This document shows, one piece after another, positions 1 to 13,230 of a stretch of 64,000 nt of DNA. Numbering within the stretch: position 1 is the first letter of the stretch; the number at the start of each line of letters is the position of its first letter. The position numbers and the translations under genes were made by a program. The notes beneath the pieces are model-generated. The model was not told where the DNA came from, did not search any database, and worked only from the letters and a program-made list of their open reading frames with translations. This stretch comes from Sordaria brevicollis (taxonomy: Eukaryota > Ascomycota > Sordariomycetes > Sordariales > Sordariaceae), in NCBI GenBank assembly GCA_033439795.1, contig JAUTDP010000007.1:2480001-2544000 (forward strand). The letters are read 5' to 3'.

Positions 1-1057
1 CCCTTAAGCACGGCTTGACGACGTGCATGCCAGGCCTGTTCGCTTCTTACAACCTGATCCAGAAGGATCTCCTTCTCCAGCCACTCTTGCTTGTATAGCT
101 CTTCCCAACGTTTGCAGTCATCGCGCAGCTTCTCGCCTTCCGCTTCCACCAACTTGACTTGTAGCCGGCACAGCTTCATCAGCCTCTCCAAAGGCATGTC
201 GAGCTCTTTGGGACTGAAGCCATGGTCTGTGGTCAACTGCGTAAACTCGCCACTGTCGTCTCCGCCGCTGCCATCATCAACTGAGTCGTCTTGCCCAGCC
301 GCATGAGAGTCCGGCCGTCGGATTATGATCTTCACCTTGGCCGACTTCCCAGCAGGACCGCCTCCTGCTTGCATACTCTTGGGCACTGGGTCGGAAGGTC
401 GCAAAGCCTCGGTCTCGTGTACAGTCCGCATGTGTTTGGCTAGGGCATCAGAACGTGTGAAAGCGCGGTCGCATTCTGGTGTACGGAGTTAGTACTTTAG
501 AACCCATCCATCTTTAAGCCACCAAAGGAGAACGCCTTACCGGGCAAATAACAGTAGAATGGCTTTTCCCTTGTGTGCGACCGCATGTGCGCCTTGAGAG
601 CGTAGCCGCTGGCATGGGGCAGACTCTTTCTACTACACCCAATCCATTCGCACGTGTACTTCTTCTGTCGACCCTCGATGTGCGAGTTGTGGATGTGTTC
701 AACGAGCCTATCCATATTCCCCAGATCCCCAACCTTGCAGCCTTCCCAAGCACAGATGGTGACTTGTTCCTGAAAGTCATCTTCGTCTTGTCGCGCATTG
801 ATTGGAGAACTGGGAATGTCGCCATCGGTATCGGAGGAGACGTCGGACATGCCGTCTGGGAAGTCTGGGTCGGCTTCAGGTTCTTGAATGACGGCCGATG
901 AAGCTGTCGACCCGGTGGTGACCTTGATGCGCTTCGTTGGAGGCTCCTCTGGCTCGTCGGCGGCTTCTGGTACCTCATCCGCAAAAATCTCTTCTTCGTC
1001 AGACGACGCCATAGATGACAGCGGCGAGTCATCCGCCGGAGAATATTCCCTAGTCAT
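1..1057 (-). CDS. C2H2 zinc-finger protein, partial (Iec1/YY1-like)
   Basis: Two exons are visible: 541-1057 with the ATG at 1057, and <1-475. They are joined across a 65-bp intron (476-540) with donor GTAAGG, branch CTAAC and acceptor ACCAG; the join restores the last finger so that it reads PECDRAFTRSDALAKHMRTV. The N-terminus of about 95 residues is acidic and Ser-rich, with a short basic patch (TKRIKV). Then come three C2H2-type fingers (about residues 98-200) of the long-spaced GLI/YY1 class, with a TREKPFYC linker. The C-terminal part in the window holds a basic KVKIIIRRP stretch and a predicted helical, charged segment, and the gene continues past the left edge. Fungal proteins with this finger pattern include Iec1 of the INO80 remodelling complex; that assignment is from memory of the family and tentative. 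A nuclear, DNA-binding role is the safe reading. The neighbouring rna1 gene is divergent. Confidence 0.8.
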
Positions 1058-2027
1058 AATGGCGGAATGTTCTGCGTGGGTCGTCGGTGATGTCTTGGTG
1101 TATGTCGCGTCTCAGCAGGGCGCGTGGGTTAGGAAAGATGTGGTGATAATCCGTCCTAGCTGCTGATGGTAATTGGTGGTGATGGTGTCGACGATGGTGC
1201 TGAATGGTGTCGCGCCAGAATTGGCTATTGGACGTCGATTTCGGTAGTAAGGTCCGTGACAATTGGTTATCGCGGCGTCGCCCTGATGACTGCTCCTAGC
1301 CTTATGGAAACAGATTTGAAGTTGCGGGAGAGAAAAGCATGAGAAAGAGCACTAGAGAAACAATGTTAGGTCAAAGAAGGAGTCGTGTTCTACGATGAAC
1401 CGCTTCTCAATTTCCCCCGGTCTGTCGACGCGGAGCTGCCCCATCAGCGGTACCTTCCTGTAGGCTCAATGGGGTTCATGAATGCGCCTGCCATCGGCCT
1501 CAACCTTAGAATGGAAGGGCGAAGTTCGGGCGCCATTCACAGCGTGACCACAGCCATCAGCCCAGCCTGCGACAGCTGGCAATCGCCTGTTGGAAGTCGC
1601 TGCCTCTGGGGATGGTCCCATCCCTGGGCTCCAAACACGGCAACCGCGCCCCAGGTTTTCATCCGTTCAGTGTGATGTTGGGCAATCGCCTCCCCCTGTT
1701 CGTGATCTTCATGACCAGTTCACCTCTTCAAGAGTGTGTCATCCCATTCGCTGGCTGCCCGACCGACGCCCCACTGCTTGAGACGTCTACAGGCGCGAGA
1801 GGCGCCTAGACCTGGCCGCTGTGGCAGTTTTTGTCAACCCCTCCCCCGCTGGAACTCGGGGGCCTGTTTGAGACTTTGAGCGCACTTGCATTTCTTTCCT
1901 GCATTCATCCACCGCGTCGACGCGATCTTCGAATCCTTTCCGCTGCCACCATCTATCCGTCTGCTTTGTGCTACTCGAGTTCGACCCCAAACAACCGTCG
2001 CTTTCCTTCTTATACGCATTTTGCATA
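1058..2027. other. Divergent intergenic region, zinc-finger gene / rna1
   Basis: About 970 bp between two divergent starts, so it must hold both promoters. Short open frames on both strands (for example 1385-1675 and 1787-2209) have no recognisable protein content. The last 150 bp before the rna1 ATG are pyrimidine-rich, as in many fungal 5' leaders. No TATA box or named operator could be assigned with confidence. Confidence 0.5.
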
Positions 2028-3379
2028 ATGGCTGCTTCTACCAAGGTCTTCTCCCTCGAGGGGAAGGGGCTAAAGCTCGACACCGCCGAGGATCTCGAGG
2101 CCCATATCGGCCCCCTTCGGGCCATGGACGATGTCGAGGAAGTCCGCCTTTTGGGAAACACCTTGGGTGTCGGTGCTTGCAAGTTGCTTGGCGAGGTTCT
2201 CGCTACCAAGAAGACTCTTCGTGTATGTCAAAAACTACCAAGCGCATACCTGCGCACCTCGGCGCATTACGAAAAAGGACGGCCGCTAACCCATCTGTTG
2301 CCTGTTAGGTTGCCAACCTCGCCGATATCTTCACCGGCCGTCTGCTCAACGAGATCCCCGAGGCTCTTTCCTCGCTCCTTACCTCTATCCTCAACCTCCC
2401 CAAGTTGAACACGATAAACCTCAACGATAACGCTTTCGGCCTCAACACTCAGGCCCCCCTCGTTGCCTTCCTCGCCGCCCATGTCCCTCTTCAGCACTTG
2501 TACCTGAACAACAACGGTCTCGGCCCTCACGCCGGCATCTTGATCGCCGACGCTCTGTCTGAGCTCCACGCCAAGAAGGAAGAAGCCCGCAAGCAGGGAC
2601 AGGATGTTCCTTACCTCGAGACCGTCATCTGCGGCCGTAACCGTCTGGAGAACGGCAGTATGACGGCGTGGGCCAAGACTTTCAGACTGCATAATAAGGT
2701 TAAGCAGATTAAGATGGTGCAGAACGGTATTCGTCAGGAGGGTATCTCCCATCTGCTGAGCGAGGGTCTCAACCATGCTTCCGAGCTCCAAATTCTGGAT
2801 CTCCAGGACAACACGTTCACGCTCAAGGGAGCTAAGGCTCTTGCGAAGGTGACTCCCGGCTGGACTGAGCTCATTGAGCTTGGCATCGGCGACTCTCTCC
2901 TCTCTGCCAAGGGCGGCGTGCTTCTGTCAGAGGCGCTTCTCAAAGGCAAAAACAAGAAGCTCGAGATCCTGCGCCTCCAGTACAACGAGATCACTGCCCC
3001 TGGTATCAAGGGTCTGGCTCAGGCCGCCAAGGAGGCCCTTCCCGCTTTGAAGAAGATCGAGCTCAATGGCAACAAGTTCACTGAGGATGATGAGGCCATC
3101 ATTACCCTCCAAGAACTCCTTGAGGAGCGCAAGGAGCAGTTCGGTGGTGACGTTGTTGCCGAGGACGAGTGGGGCTTGGACAGCCTCAGCGACCTCGAGG
3201 AGGAGGACTCTGAGGAGGAGGAAGAGGAAGAGGTGGAATCCGAGGAGGAGGAGGATGTCGAGGAGAGGGCAGAGAAGCTCATCAAGGAAGCCGAGGAGGC
3301 TCAGGAAGAGCCAGTCGTCCAGGTCAAAGACAAGGAGGTCGATGCGCTTGCTCAGAAGCTGGCCAAGACCGGACTCTAG
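2028..3379 (+). CDS. rna1: Ran GTPase-activating protein 1 (RanGAP, Rna1)
   Basis: Two exons, 2028-2222 and 2309-3379, with an 86-bp intron (donor GTATGT, branch GCTAAC, acceptor TTAG), give 421 residues. The protein is a run of leucine-rich repeats of the RanGAP type (LRLLGN, INLNDNAFG, LYLNNNGLG, LDLQDNTF, LRLQYNEI, IELNGNKF), followed by a long Glu/Asp-rich segment (about residues 340-385) and a short Lys-rich C-terminus. This is the layout of yeast Rna1, which activates GTP hydrolysis by Ran in the cytoplasm and so sustains the nucleocytoplasmic transport gradient. Its length is close to that of Rna1 proteins (about 390-410). The start was chosen because the first exon contains the conserved N-terminal FSLEGKGLKL motif directly after the ATG. 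Assignment is firm. Confidence 0.95.
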
Positions 3380-4115
3380 TTTAAGCCGTGCTTGGACAAG
3401 GTCGACAAAAAATAAAGCAATGCGCAACGAAAACATCTCTTTTCCTCCATGAGAGACAAATACAAACGATACCCACGAAAAGCGACGACGGGAGTTTGGG
3501 GATATGGTTATAGATTAGATTTTGTCCTGTATTGTGTTGGATTCCTTTTCATAGCGTCGGGTTCATTTTTGGTACGTTCCTGTCTATGATATTGCAAGGG
3601 TTAAACACAGCGACCGAGCGGCTCGAATGTAGACCACTACCCCCTTTTAGTCGAGGTGAGGTGGTATGAACATTACAGCTTTGTTCGTTACAATACCTGG
3701 CAAGAAATGGTCTAGGCTTGGCTCCTGGCGATTACAGTGGTTCAATGCTTTTCCGTGTGGTGATGTTGCTTTCTAATGGCCTGTCTCGGAATAGGCAGCT
3801 CAGGGTGTCACGCCATAAAAATCACCCCATCTCCTGTCCCGTGAGGGCTAATTCTTGTCACCGGGTTCAACACCATCGCTGCCGCGGCATAGGCAATGGT
3901 CCATAATGATTATATAGATGCTCTAGAGGCCGGTGGGTTTCGAAGAAAGACATTCGTACTACGCATACCATACATTGATTATTATTCGATTAGCAGCTAT
4001 TCTGCCTCATCACCATTATCATTCACACAAACACCTCCGCATCACTAACGACGGTGATACGGATATTCACATCGCAAAGTTCACCACATATCAAACACAC
4101 AACAACAATTCGCTT
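3380..4115. other. Intergenic, rna1 3' flank
   Basis: A candidate AATAAA polyadenylation signal lies about 30 bp after the rna1 stop (near 3410-3416). The rest has only short frames without coding character. The last 100 bp are A/C-rich and contain CACA and ACAAC runs, which look like a 5' leader of the next gene. Confidence 0.4.
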
Positions 4116-4676
4116 ATGGAGGGTTCCTGGCTATTATTCGAGACCACCGACTCCATCATCGAAGTCCTCTGGGACATCGCCCTCGCCTTCTTCGTCATCC
4201 GCATCTCCTTCTACTACTTCCTCCTCACCTTTCTCTCCAGTCTTGTACTCAGCCTCCTCGCCTACGCCGAGCTCTTACCCATCAGCACCTTTCAGCACTT
4301 CGTCTCTTCCTCATCTGACATCGACAACCGCATCCTTCTCGTCGCGGGTCTCCTAACCCTCACGTCCGCAGTATGGGCCCACCTCGTCATCCGCCACTAT
4401 GAGGTGCCCCGTGTCGCCCACTTCAGGTTGGCTCTCTGCTCCATGTCACTGGCATTCATGATCTCTGCTGAGATGGTGGTCACCTTTGTGCTCTACGAGG
4501 AAGGGTATGGAGGGTGGGTGTGGGAGGAGATGAAGAGCATGGCTGGCGTGGCTTGGGGAGGTTGGATGGTCATGTATGCAATGATGCCCTTGTTACTTAT
4601 GGGCGTGGAGAGGAGGATGGAGGAGAAGAGGGAGAGGTACCATTCCTCTGGGGCAATGCCGTTGCATAAGTTGTAA
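4116..4676 (+). CDS. Small multi-pass membrane protein, unknown function
   Basis: A single-exon frame of 186 residues. The frame is open upstream to 3933, but the upstream part is His/Tyr-rich and low in coding character, so the ATG at 4116 (MEGSWLLFETTD) is the likelier start. Four hydrophobic segments can be seen: about residues 18-48 (long, perhaps two helices), 73-92, 103-127 and 142-163. The C-terminus is hydrophilic and basic (ERRMEEKRERYHSS) and presumably cytosolic. I do not recognise the family. It may be a lineage-restricted integral membrane protein. The continuous frame, the good membrane topology and the G/C-rich third positions support a real gene. Confidence 0.65.
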   Translation: MEGSWLLFETTDSIIEVLWDIALAFFVIRISFYYFLLTFLSSLVLSLLAYAELLPISTFQHFVSSSSDIDNRILLVAGLLTLTSAVWAHLVIRHYEVPRVAHFRLALCSMSLAFMISAEMVVTFVLYEEGYGGWVWEEMKSMAGVAWGGWMVMYAMMPLLLMGVERRMEEKRERYHSSGAMPLHKL

Positions 4677-5755
4677 GTGGTGCCATCTTTTTTTGTGTCT
4701 TCTGTTTGTGATAAGTAACGCCTGGGGCTAATGAGTTTGAAACAAATTTCATAGGCCGACAATTAACGAGGAAAAGGTTATGATGTAGTGAAAATATTGC
4801 ACATGGAGCGGCTGGGACTAGTTGGGATAAAGTACATTATGGGGTCGGGTGGTTATTGGAATTTTTGGAGTTTACGGCCTGTTGGAATGGCTACGAAGTG
4901 TTGAAGCTATTTAGGCCTTGTTATACAAATTAAGGGGCATTCAGAAATCTTGAAACAGGCTGGTGATAAAATATGTCAACAACGATGCGGACTCGATACT
5001 TGTTAAAGGAGTGTCTCGTATACCCAGTCGACGATGTACTCAAAGGGAGGTTGGCATGACGTAGAGGGAGATCCAGAACTACCCTTTTGCTTCATCCAAT
5101 GCTCTTAACCATTGGAATGTAGCACTTTACGCGTGATAGCAGCGCGTATTCTACGTGCAAGTTCCAACGCGGTAATGAGTGCCTATGCAATGAGTCTTCG
5201 CCAATGGGTGGTTTCCCGGGCTGGTAGTTCCCTCTTGAAGGACTGTTGAAGTTACAGAGTTTGTCGCAGAGCCTTTATGCTTTTGCTTAGTAGGATACAA
5301 TAGACACTCGTCAAGGGATAAGAGGTTGTAATACTGGTGTAGTGTTCATTGGAAATATAACGACTCTGTTTCTCTGCCCCCTTCCAGGGTCTCTCTGAAA
5401 CAGACGATATCTCCTGACTTGAAAAAACATTCATATGGATTTAATGGTCCAATACACACCTGCCTCCTACAATATCCTGAAGCCATTCCCGTCACAACCA
5501 AGAACCTGAAGAATCCTCAGCATAGACCGAAGACAACGGATGGAAGCACGCGATTTCGCATTCCATTGACTCGCGGGTTTGTCTCAGTTGGCGACGTGAT
5601 GTATCGCGAGGCTAAGGTCATTCTTCACGACTTCTGAGTACTTCCGTGATGGAAAGCCATTTGTGCCAAGGTATAAAGCTCCCGTAAGGAAGCCCTATCG
5701 CTGTGTTCATATCGACTTGTGCTACTGTTTGAGGAGACTTTCCTGGTTAGCTATC
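4677..5755. other. Intergenic upstream of chitinase
   Basis: No convincing gene is visible. The frame 5419-5637 is short and without family features. The segment probably holds the 3' end of the membrane-protein gene and the chitinase promoter; the 90 bp before the chitinase ATG also read as an in-frame extension (from 5663) that is not needed for the signal peptide. Confidence 0.4.
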
Positions 5756-7232
<1,477 letters not shown>

Positions 7233-8533
7233 GGATGTGCTTGTAAGGAAGGAGCTTGGTTGGGGGCCTGTGATTGTAACTGTTAGTTTGGCTGTTTCGT
7301 TTCAACGTGCCACTGTATTTTAGTTCGTTTCCCTTTTTCACTTTAGCCATGTGGAATCTGAATAAATGATGCTTGACCGAACAAGAACCCGTAGATCACA
7401 GACTGGTACTCCCCTTTCTGATGTTGGTGGGTAGAATTTCTGAAGAGCACCGGCTGTCACCAGTTAGGCCTGGTAGGACACTTAGGTGAACTATTCCAAT
7501 GCTCGAAAGAATTACAGCAGGACTTGTCGACTTCTTCGGAATTCGCAACCGAGAATTGTCTGTAGAATGATAAGTAGGTAGACAACTGGATTCCGAAAGC
7601 TTGTCTGGTTCTTGGGAAACTTTCTGATGTCAGCTCCAGACCCCGGGGGGGGGGGGAAACAATGACAAGAGTCTTGGGTGTTTCGTACCTTTTGTTTCGA
7701 TATCAGTACAACTATGATCCACAAAAGTGTATGTGGTAGTAGTTGTAGCATGCTACCCCTTCGCTTCGCTGACACCCAAGTCCGTGCTCGGCTGGGTAAC
7801 AGTCTGGTTTCACCACCACAGGGCTGTTACTACTCTACGTCTCAGATGTCTGGATCCCACATTGGCACGAGTTTCGATCTCTTGCGTGAACATGGAACTC
7901 CTAGGATGAAGAAGACAGACATGCCGAGACGGAAGGAGAACGGATGGGTCAAGGTGTGAGTGGGAGCGGGAGGGTTCCCACCCGGTGTTCTAGATGGTTG
8001 TCAACATACCCCTGGCTCATCCCATCTTTTCTGCCTTGCCAGATGAGAACCTAGCATGTTTGGGTATCGGATCTTACCTCCATCTGGCTGACTATCAAGT
8101 TGTTTCTCGAACTTCCCCTACACCTAGCGGCGGGGTTTCGAACTGTCCTGAGACAATGACCCCCTTTCCTGTAGCTTCTTTCCCATAGCACGCCACGTGC
8201 TTTCTGAACGGGAAGCTCCCATGACAGATTTTGACGACGTGGTCTAGACTCATATATCCAAATCTTTTCTGTCTGGCTTGGTGAAGTTTTCCTCCTCCAT
8301 ATTTTCACTCATCAGCTTTATGGTCTAGCGTCTTGTTAGCTTTCTTCGTTTGCTTCTTTCTTCTTCTCCGAGTGCTTGCACTCCGTTCTCTTCGTTACTG
8401 CTGGACAGTTTCTCTTTGCTGTAAATTCTATTATACCGCGTTGTTAGATTATTCTGTTCGGAACACATATTTTCGACTACTCGCCACTTTACTACGACTC
8501 TCGATCACTTTTTGAAGGAAAGAGAAGGTCATA
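7233..8533. other. Intergenic, chitinase to wall-protein gene
   Basis: No gene is supported. A run of 12 G residues sits at about 7645-7656 after CCCC. Positions 8310-8520 are strongly T/C-rich, as expected for a leader or promoter of the gene starting at 8534. Confidence 0.45.
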
Positions 8534-9995
8534 ATGCGGTACTCAACCAAGAACATCGCGGCTTGCCTCCTGGCTATCTATGCCCACGAGACGCTTGCCA
8601 GACCACAGGGTATTCCAGTTGAAAGGTCCAGTCCTGAAGTGGGCGTGAGCAGCGAGACTTCAGTAGTTTCACTTTCGACGTCTGCTATTAGCGTCAGTCT
8701 TGCTCCCGACACCACCTCAGCGTCCGAGGTTTTGGCCAGCAGCTCAGAAAGCATCCAGTCATCGGAACCCCTCGCTACTTCCACCGTCTCAGAGGCTTCT
8801 ACAACCCAGCTGCAACCACTTCCAGGATTGCAAACTGAAGAGGCTGGCCCGTTGGTACCCCTCCCAGGACTTGCCAGTGACGTACCACCGGTTGCTGTTC
8901 CAACAGCAATTGCAGGAGGGGCAATAGTTATCGATGAGACCACGGGAGCAACTTCAGAGTCACCAACACGCGCAGAAACAACGTTGTCCTTGATACCTCT
9001 TCCTGGGCTTGCCTCGTCGGTATGTTGAACCATATGCCCCGCGAAGAGAAAACCACATCTGACTTTAACAGGCCGTAGATGAGGCAGCTGGCTTGGTTAC
9101 CGCGACCAGCGAACTCATGCCACTTATTCCTACGGCATCAACGACGGCCGAAATCTCAGAGCTTCCCCTGTCTTTGGTGCTATCCAGCGAAGCAGCTTCG
9201 ACTGCTCCAGAAACCACCGTGCTGTCGAGCGCTGTTGCCTCAAGCATTGCCATCTCCGAGACCTCAGCCTTGTCTAGCTCTGTTGCGCTCGAAACAACAG
9301 CAACTGAGGCAAGCACGACCGAGACAGCCACTTCCGATACGGCATTAACTGAGGCATCCACGACTGAAGCAGCCACCCTTGAGACCACTCTAGCTGAGGC
9401 ATCCGCAACCGAGACAGCCCCCGTCGATACAACATCAAACGAGATCCCCAGCAGCAGCTTCCTCACCTCGGTTGTCACCGAGTCCTCTTTCGCCAGCGCC
9501 AGTTCCACAGCTGCAGCAGAGACGACCAGAGCCGCCATAATCGCCCCCCGACCAGGTGGTTTCTTCCCCATCACGAACGGCACCGCTCCAGGAGCCAGCG
9601 GAGTCGCGGGAGGAGGAGGAAAGCCCCACGGAACCGGTGCCGCGCACCAATCACTTGTCACTGGAATCCCCGATCCATCTGGTTCTGTTGGTGGTGGTGG
9701 CGGCGGTGGTAAATTTGGCAACTCAACGCAGACTTCGGGATTCTCGTCTGCAGTAACAACCGGTAGAGGTGGTTCTGGAAGTAGCCTCACAACTTTGATT
9801 ACCGTCTCTGATGGAGTAACTCAGACGCTGGTGACGGCTATAGCGGCGCAAACATCATCGGGTGTTTCTCGGAATGCGTCAGCAAGCTCAACCGTTGGAT
9901 CGGATCGGGATTCAGGAGCTGGAAGAACCGTGGAGATGGTGGGCAGTGCGCTGCTCGCAGGTGTTGTGGGCATGTTGGGGATGTTGTTGCTTTGA
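8534..9995 (+). CDS. Ser/Thr-rich GPI-anchored cell wall protein
   Basis: Two exons, 8534-9019 and 9072-9995, with a 52-bp intron (donor GTATGT, acceptor AACAG), give 469 residues. There is an N-terminal signal peptide (about residues 1-22, ending ETLARP), then a long region dominated by Ser, Thr, Ala, Val and Glu. It contains three copies of a PLPGL motif (LQPLPGLQ, LVPLPGLA, LIPLPGLA) and imperfect repeats of TEASTTEAAT type (about residues 235-275). A Gly-rich stretch (GGGGGGGK) follows. The final 20 residues are hydrophobic with small residues before them, typical of a GPI-attachment signal. No enzymatic domain is visible. The protein is probably heavily O-glycosylated and wall-bound. The repeats and low complexity make homology weak, so function is unassigned. 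Confidence 0.8.
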
Positions 9996-10276
9996 TCGGG
10001 TCCCTTGATGACTGAACAGCGAACGTTGCGTAGTAGTTGGTTCAACGAGTAAAAGCGAATGATTTGAATCATCATGTATACCAAATTCTACCTCGTGAGT
10101 CCCGTTGATTCAGAGAGAAAATGGGTGAATACGCGAAAAGATGTGATAATACAATGCCCGCAACAAAGAACTGCGTAGTGTACAGGTTGTTTACAGTTGG
10201 AGGTTCCCCTTTTCCCGTCGGTCCGTCCCCTTGAGATCAGCGATTGGTGTTCTAGGCGTGCCGCGATAATCAACCA

Positions 10277-10343
10277 TTCCCGAACTCAAACACCTTGACA
10301 GTCTTGGCGTGAGGGGGTGTGTACACACCGCACACAACTACAC
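10277..10343 (+). repeat. Left terminal inverted repeat of RIP-mutated element
   Basis: Begins TTCCCGAACTCAAACACC and matches the reverse complement of 14684-14750 over 67 bp with about five differences, all transitions (C/T or G/A), as expected if RIP touched one copy lightly. Confidence 0.9.
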
Positions 10344-10439
10344 AACCTCGTAAAAATCGTAAATCTTATTCGTTTTCAACCGTTTCTATATAGAATCGAA
10401 GCCCAATAACCACATTTTCATTACAGAAAGTAAATAAAT

Positions 10440-13230
10440 AACATCGCTATTATTATTAAATATCTTTACTGTTTTTTTTATTATAATACCGCCTAAATCT
10501 ATCTTCAAAACCTAACTTAAGAAGCGTACTCGTTACGGTAGTACTACTTCGGTCTATTTTAATAAGGATTAAATTAATTTTAAAACCCCGTTAATTCTAT
10601 AATATATTTCTACCCGCTTTAAAAAAAAGAGTCGTATTCTAATCGAAATAGAGGAGGTTATCGCTAGTTTATTTAAAATTAAAAATAAGGCTATTCTTAA
10701 GAAGAGAGCCGCGCTTAAGAAGAAAACCGCGCTTAAAAAGAAAGCCGCGCCCAAGAAGAAAGCCGCGCCTAAGAAGCTTACCGCTATTAAAAAAGGGAAA
10801 GAAAAGGCCCGGGACTTTACCCTAAAATTAAAGGTCGAAATTAATAGCGACCCGCTGCCCTCTTCCCCCCTTAAAGTAGCTAATAAGTTTATTAAAATCT
10901 TTAACGGTATTAATAATATTTTTAACTTTAATAACGAGAACGAATAGGATTAAGAGTTCTTTATCCGTTTAATGCCTATTAAGAATACTTTCGATACTTT
11001 ATTTATTTATTTTAATAATAAAGATATCGATTTAACTTTGTTAATTAAATAGGTTATAACCCTTCCTTCGATTATAAATCGGCGCCGTAAGGCCGTAATC
11101 CCTATTGCGCTTATTTACCCGCTAATTATATAAATAGAATTTATAATTATTAAATCCTATTTTATTAATTCCCGTAATAAACCTTTTATTATTTTAAATT
11201 GCGGTATATATAAAGAGGTAGAGGTCGAATAAGAGAAGGGGAAGCTTTACCCGTAGCGTTTCGGTACTAATTTATTCGGCGAAATTTTATTAATATAGAA
11301 AGGGTATATATAAAAGGTTATTAATAATAATATAACCGTTAGTACGAAATTTCAAATTATATTATATAACGTTATATATAATATTATTATTTATAATAAT
11401 AATAATAATAGGAATTGCGTTATAATTTATAATTATAGCGTAGCGGGTAGTTAATTTTCCAATAAATATATTAAATTCAATTACGACTTTATTATAAAAG
11501 CGTATTTTCGTTATAATTGTTAATATAACGTTTTTATTATTATGTTTAAATTTCGTTTAATCGAATTATTTATTAATTTTATATAATTATTAATATTTCT
11601 TATTTTTTTTATAATCGACCTGTTAATATTTATTCCCTTTTACGGTTTTATAAACCCGTTTATAATTATATAAGCGGCTACTCCTACTATTTAAATATTT
11701 CGAATTTCGCGTACTCCCGGTAGCGGTATTAGGGATAAAAGGATAAGTAGGCGGATTATAACGAATATTATACTAAAAGAAGTTATTAAAGTAGAAAAAG
11801 AAGATGAAAAAGAGGAGGTGCGTATTAATAAAAAACTACGTAATTTAGCGTTTCGAAACTTTTACGATTCGTAAAAGTATATATTAAGTTTTAAATATAG
11901 AAATTATAATAAGGCCGTTAAATATTAATTATATTATTTTATAAATAGGAGTAAAATTTATTACGACTTCTCTTTTATATAAATTAGTAAATAGGTACGT
12001 ATTATTTAGTAATAGAAGGCTACGTTTATTAATTTATTAAGGGATATATTACGGGAAATAATTAATAAGGATATTATTAACGAAAATAATAATAATAACG
12101 GTAGTAGCGCTAATATAATAAAATTTCGAAAGTATAGCGGGGGTATTAATATTAACGTTATTAATAATATAAATAGCGGTAATAATAATATTTATATAGA
12201 AATATTAAGCCTTTTATAAGCGGCGTTAAAGGAGTTTAAAAATCCCCTTTAATATAGTAGGTAGTATTTTTACCCTCCTCCCTACCTTTACCTGCTAATA
12301 CTATTACTTTATATTTATAATTATTATTTCGCCCCCCCTCCTCTTTTTCTATTAATATATATAATTAATAATTCTATAATTATTAAATTTATTATTAGCG
12401 CTATATTTATAATTACCACTAATATTAACCGTCTTCTTTTAGCGTTTCTTCTACTTAATAGGGTAATAACCGTCGAATTTATAAATATTATATTTAAATA
12501 TTTTATAATTATATTTTATAAGGAGCCTATTAACTGCGTAACTTTAGCGGTAAAACGCGCCGCGGTTAATTTATTACCTTCGTTATATATTAATATATAT
12601 GTACCCTCTATCTTTCTATCCGTAATATATTTAATATTACTATTAATTATACTGCCTTTTATTACTAACGATAATAACGAAGTTATTAATAATATATACC
12701 TACCGGTATTATTATTACCGCTACTTCTTACGCCGCTTAGCCGTATTATAAAAGAATTTATTATAGAGTTTTTTAAATCGTTTTACCGAATATATTATAT
12801 TAAGCGTATATTAGAAGTAACGTTAATATATAAGGTATTAATAAAATTACGGGAGAAATTGTAATACTTATAATCGCTATATAATTTATTAATATTAAAA
12901 AACTAATCGGTAAAGTAATATATAGCATTAAAATTCTTTCCCGCGTTATATTTTACTTTTAGAAATAGAATTAAAGATTTCTTTAAAGAGGAATACGCTA
13001 TATTAATTATTTAAACGAACCTTTATAATATATCCCCTAATTTTATTACGATATATAATTAATTAATATAACGTTTTAAATATTTAATTTAATTATTTAT
13101 TACGTATTATTAGTACCGATATAATTATATTCGAATATAGGGTAATTAGAGCCTTTATTTCTATAATTAATAATATTATTATTAATAACGTTAGCGATTA
13201 TAATTAATAATATTTCGAATCGAATTATAG
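10440..13230 (+). pseudogene. Relic of a long (~900-codon) companion ORF, unknown
   Basis: Reading the + strand in the frame of position 10441 (1 mod 3) gives about 900 codons in which every stop I met is TAA or TAG and none is TGA, with no sign of a frameshift. RIP turns Gln codons CAA/CAG into TAA/TAG, so this is what an intact large frame would look like after RIP. Near the N-terminus lies a tandem Lys/Ala/Pro repeat (10694-10783). Further on there are charged helical segments (for example IILKEVIKVEKEDEKEEVR near 11.8 kb), an Asn-rich stretch near 12.1 kb and a hydrophobic C-terminal half that is heavily altered by the mutation itself. The exact start and end are uncertain, because ATG can have become ATA. 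I do not recognise a family. It could be an accessory DNA-binding or regulatory protein of the element. Confidence 0.6.
10694..10783 (+). repeat. 18-bp tandem repeat coding KKxAAP units
   Basis: About four to five tandem 18-bp units of the form AAGAAGAAAGCCGCGCCY inside the companion frame, encoding Lys-Lys-(Lys/Arg)-(Ala/Thr)-Ala-(Pro/Leu). Such Lys/Ala/Pro repeats resemble histone H1-like, non-specific DNA-binding tails. The unit contains little CpA, so it survived RIP well and stands out as a GC-richer island. Confidence 0.7.

Noticed and set aside
2267..3436. Long minus-strand frames across rna1
   Set aside because: Shadows of the Leu- and Glu-rich rna1 coding strand.
7645..7656. Run of 12 G as a structural element
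   Set aside because: A single homopolymer in intergenic DNA with no repeated context.
10569..10754. Minus-strand 61-codon hydrophobic frame in the RIP block
   Set aside because: It is the antisense shadow of the Lys/Ala/Pro repeat of the companion frame.
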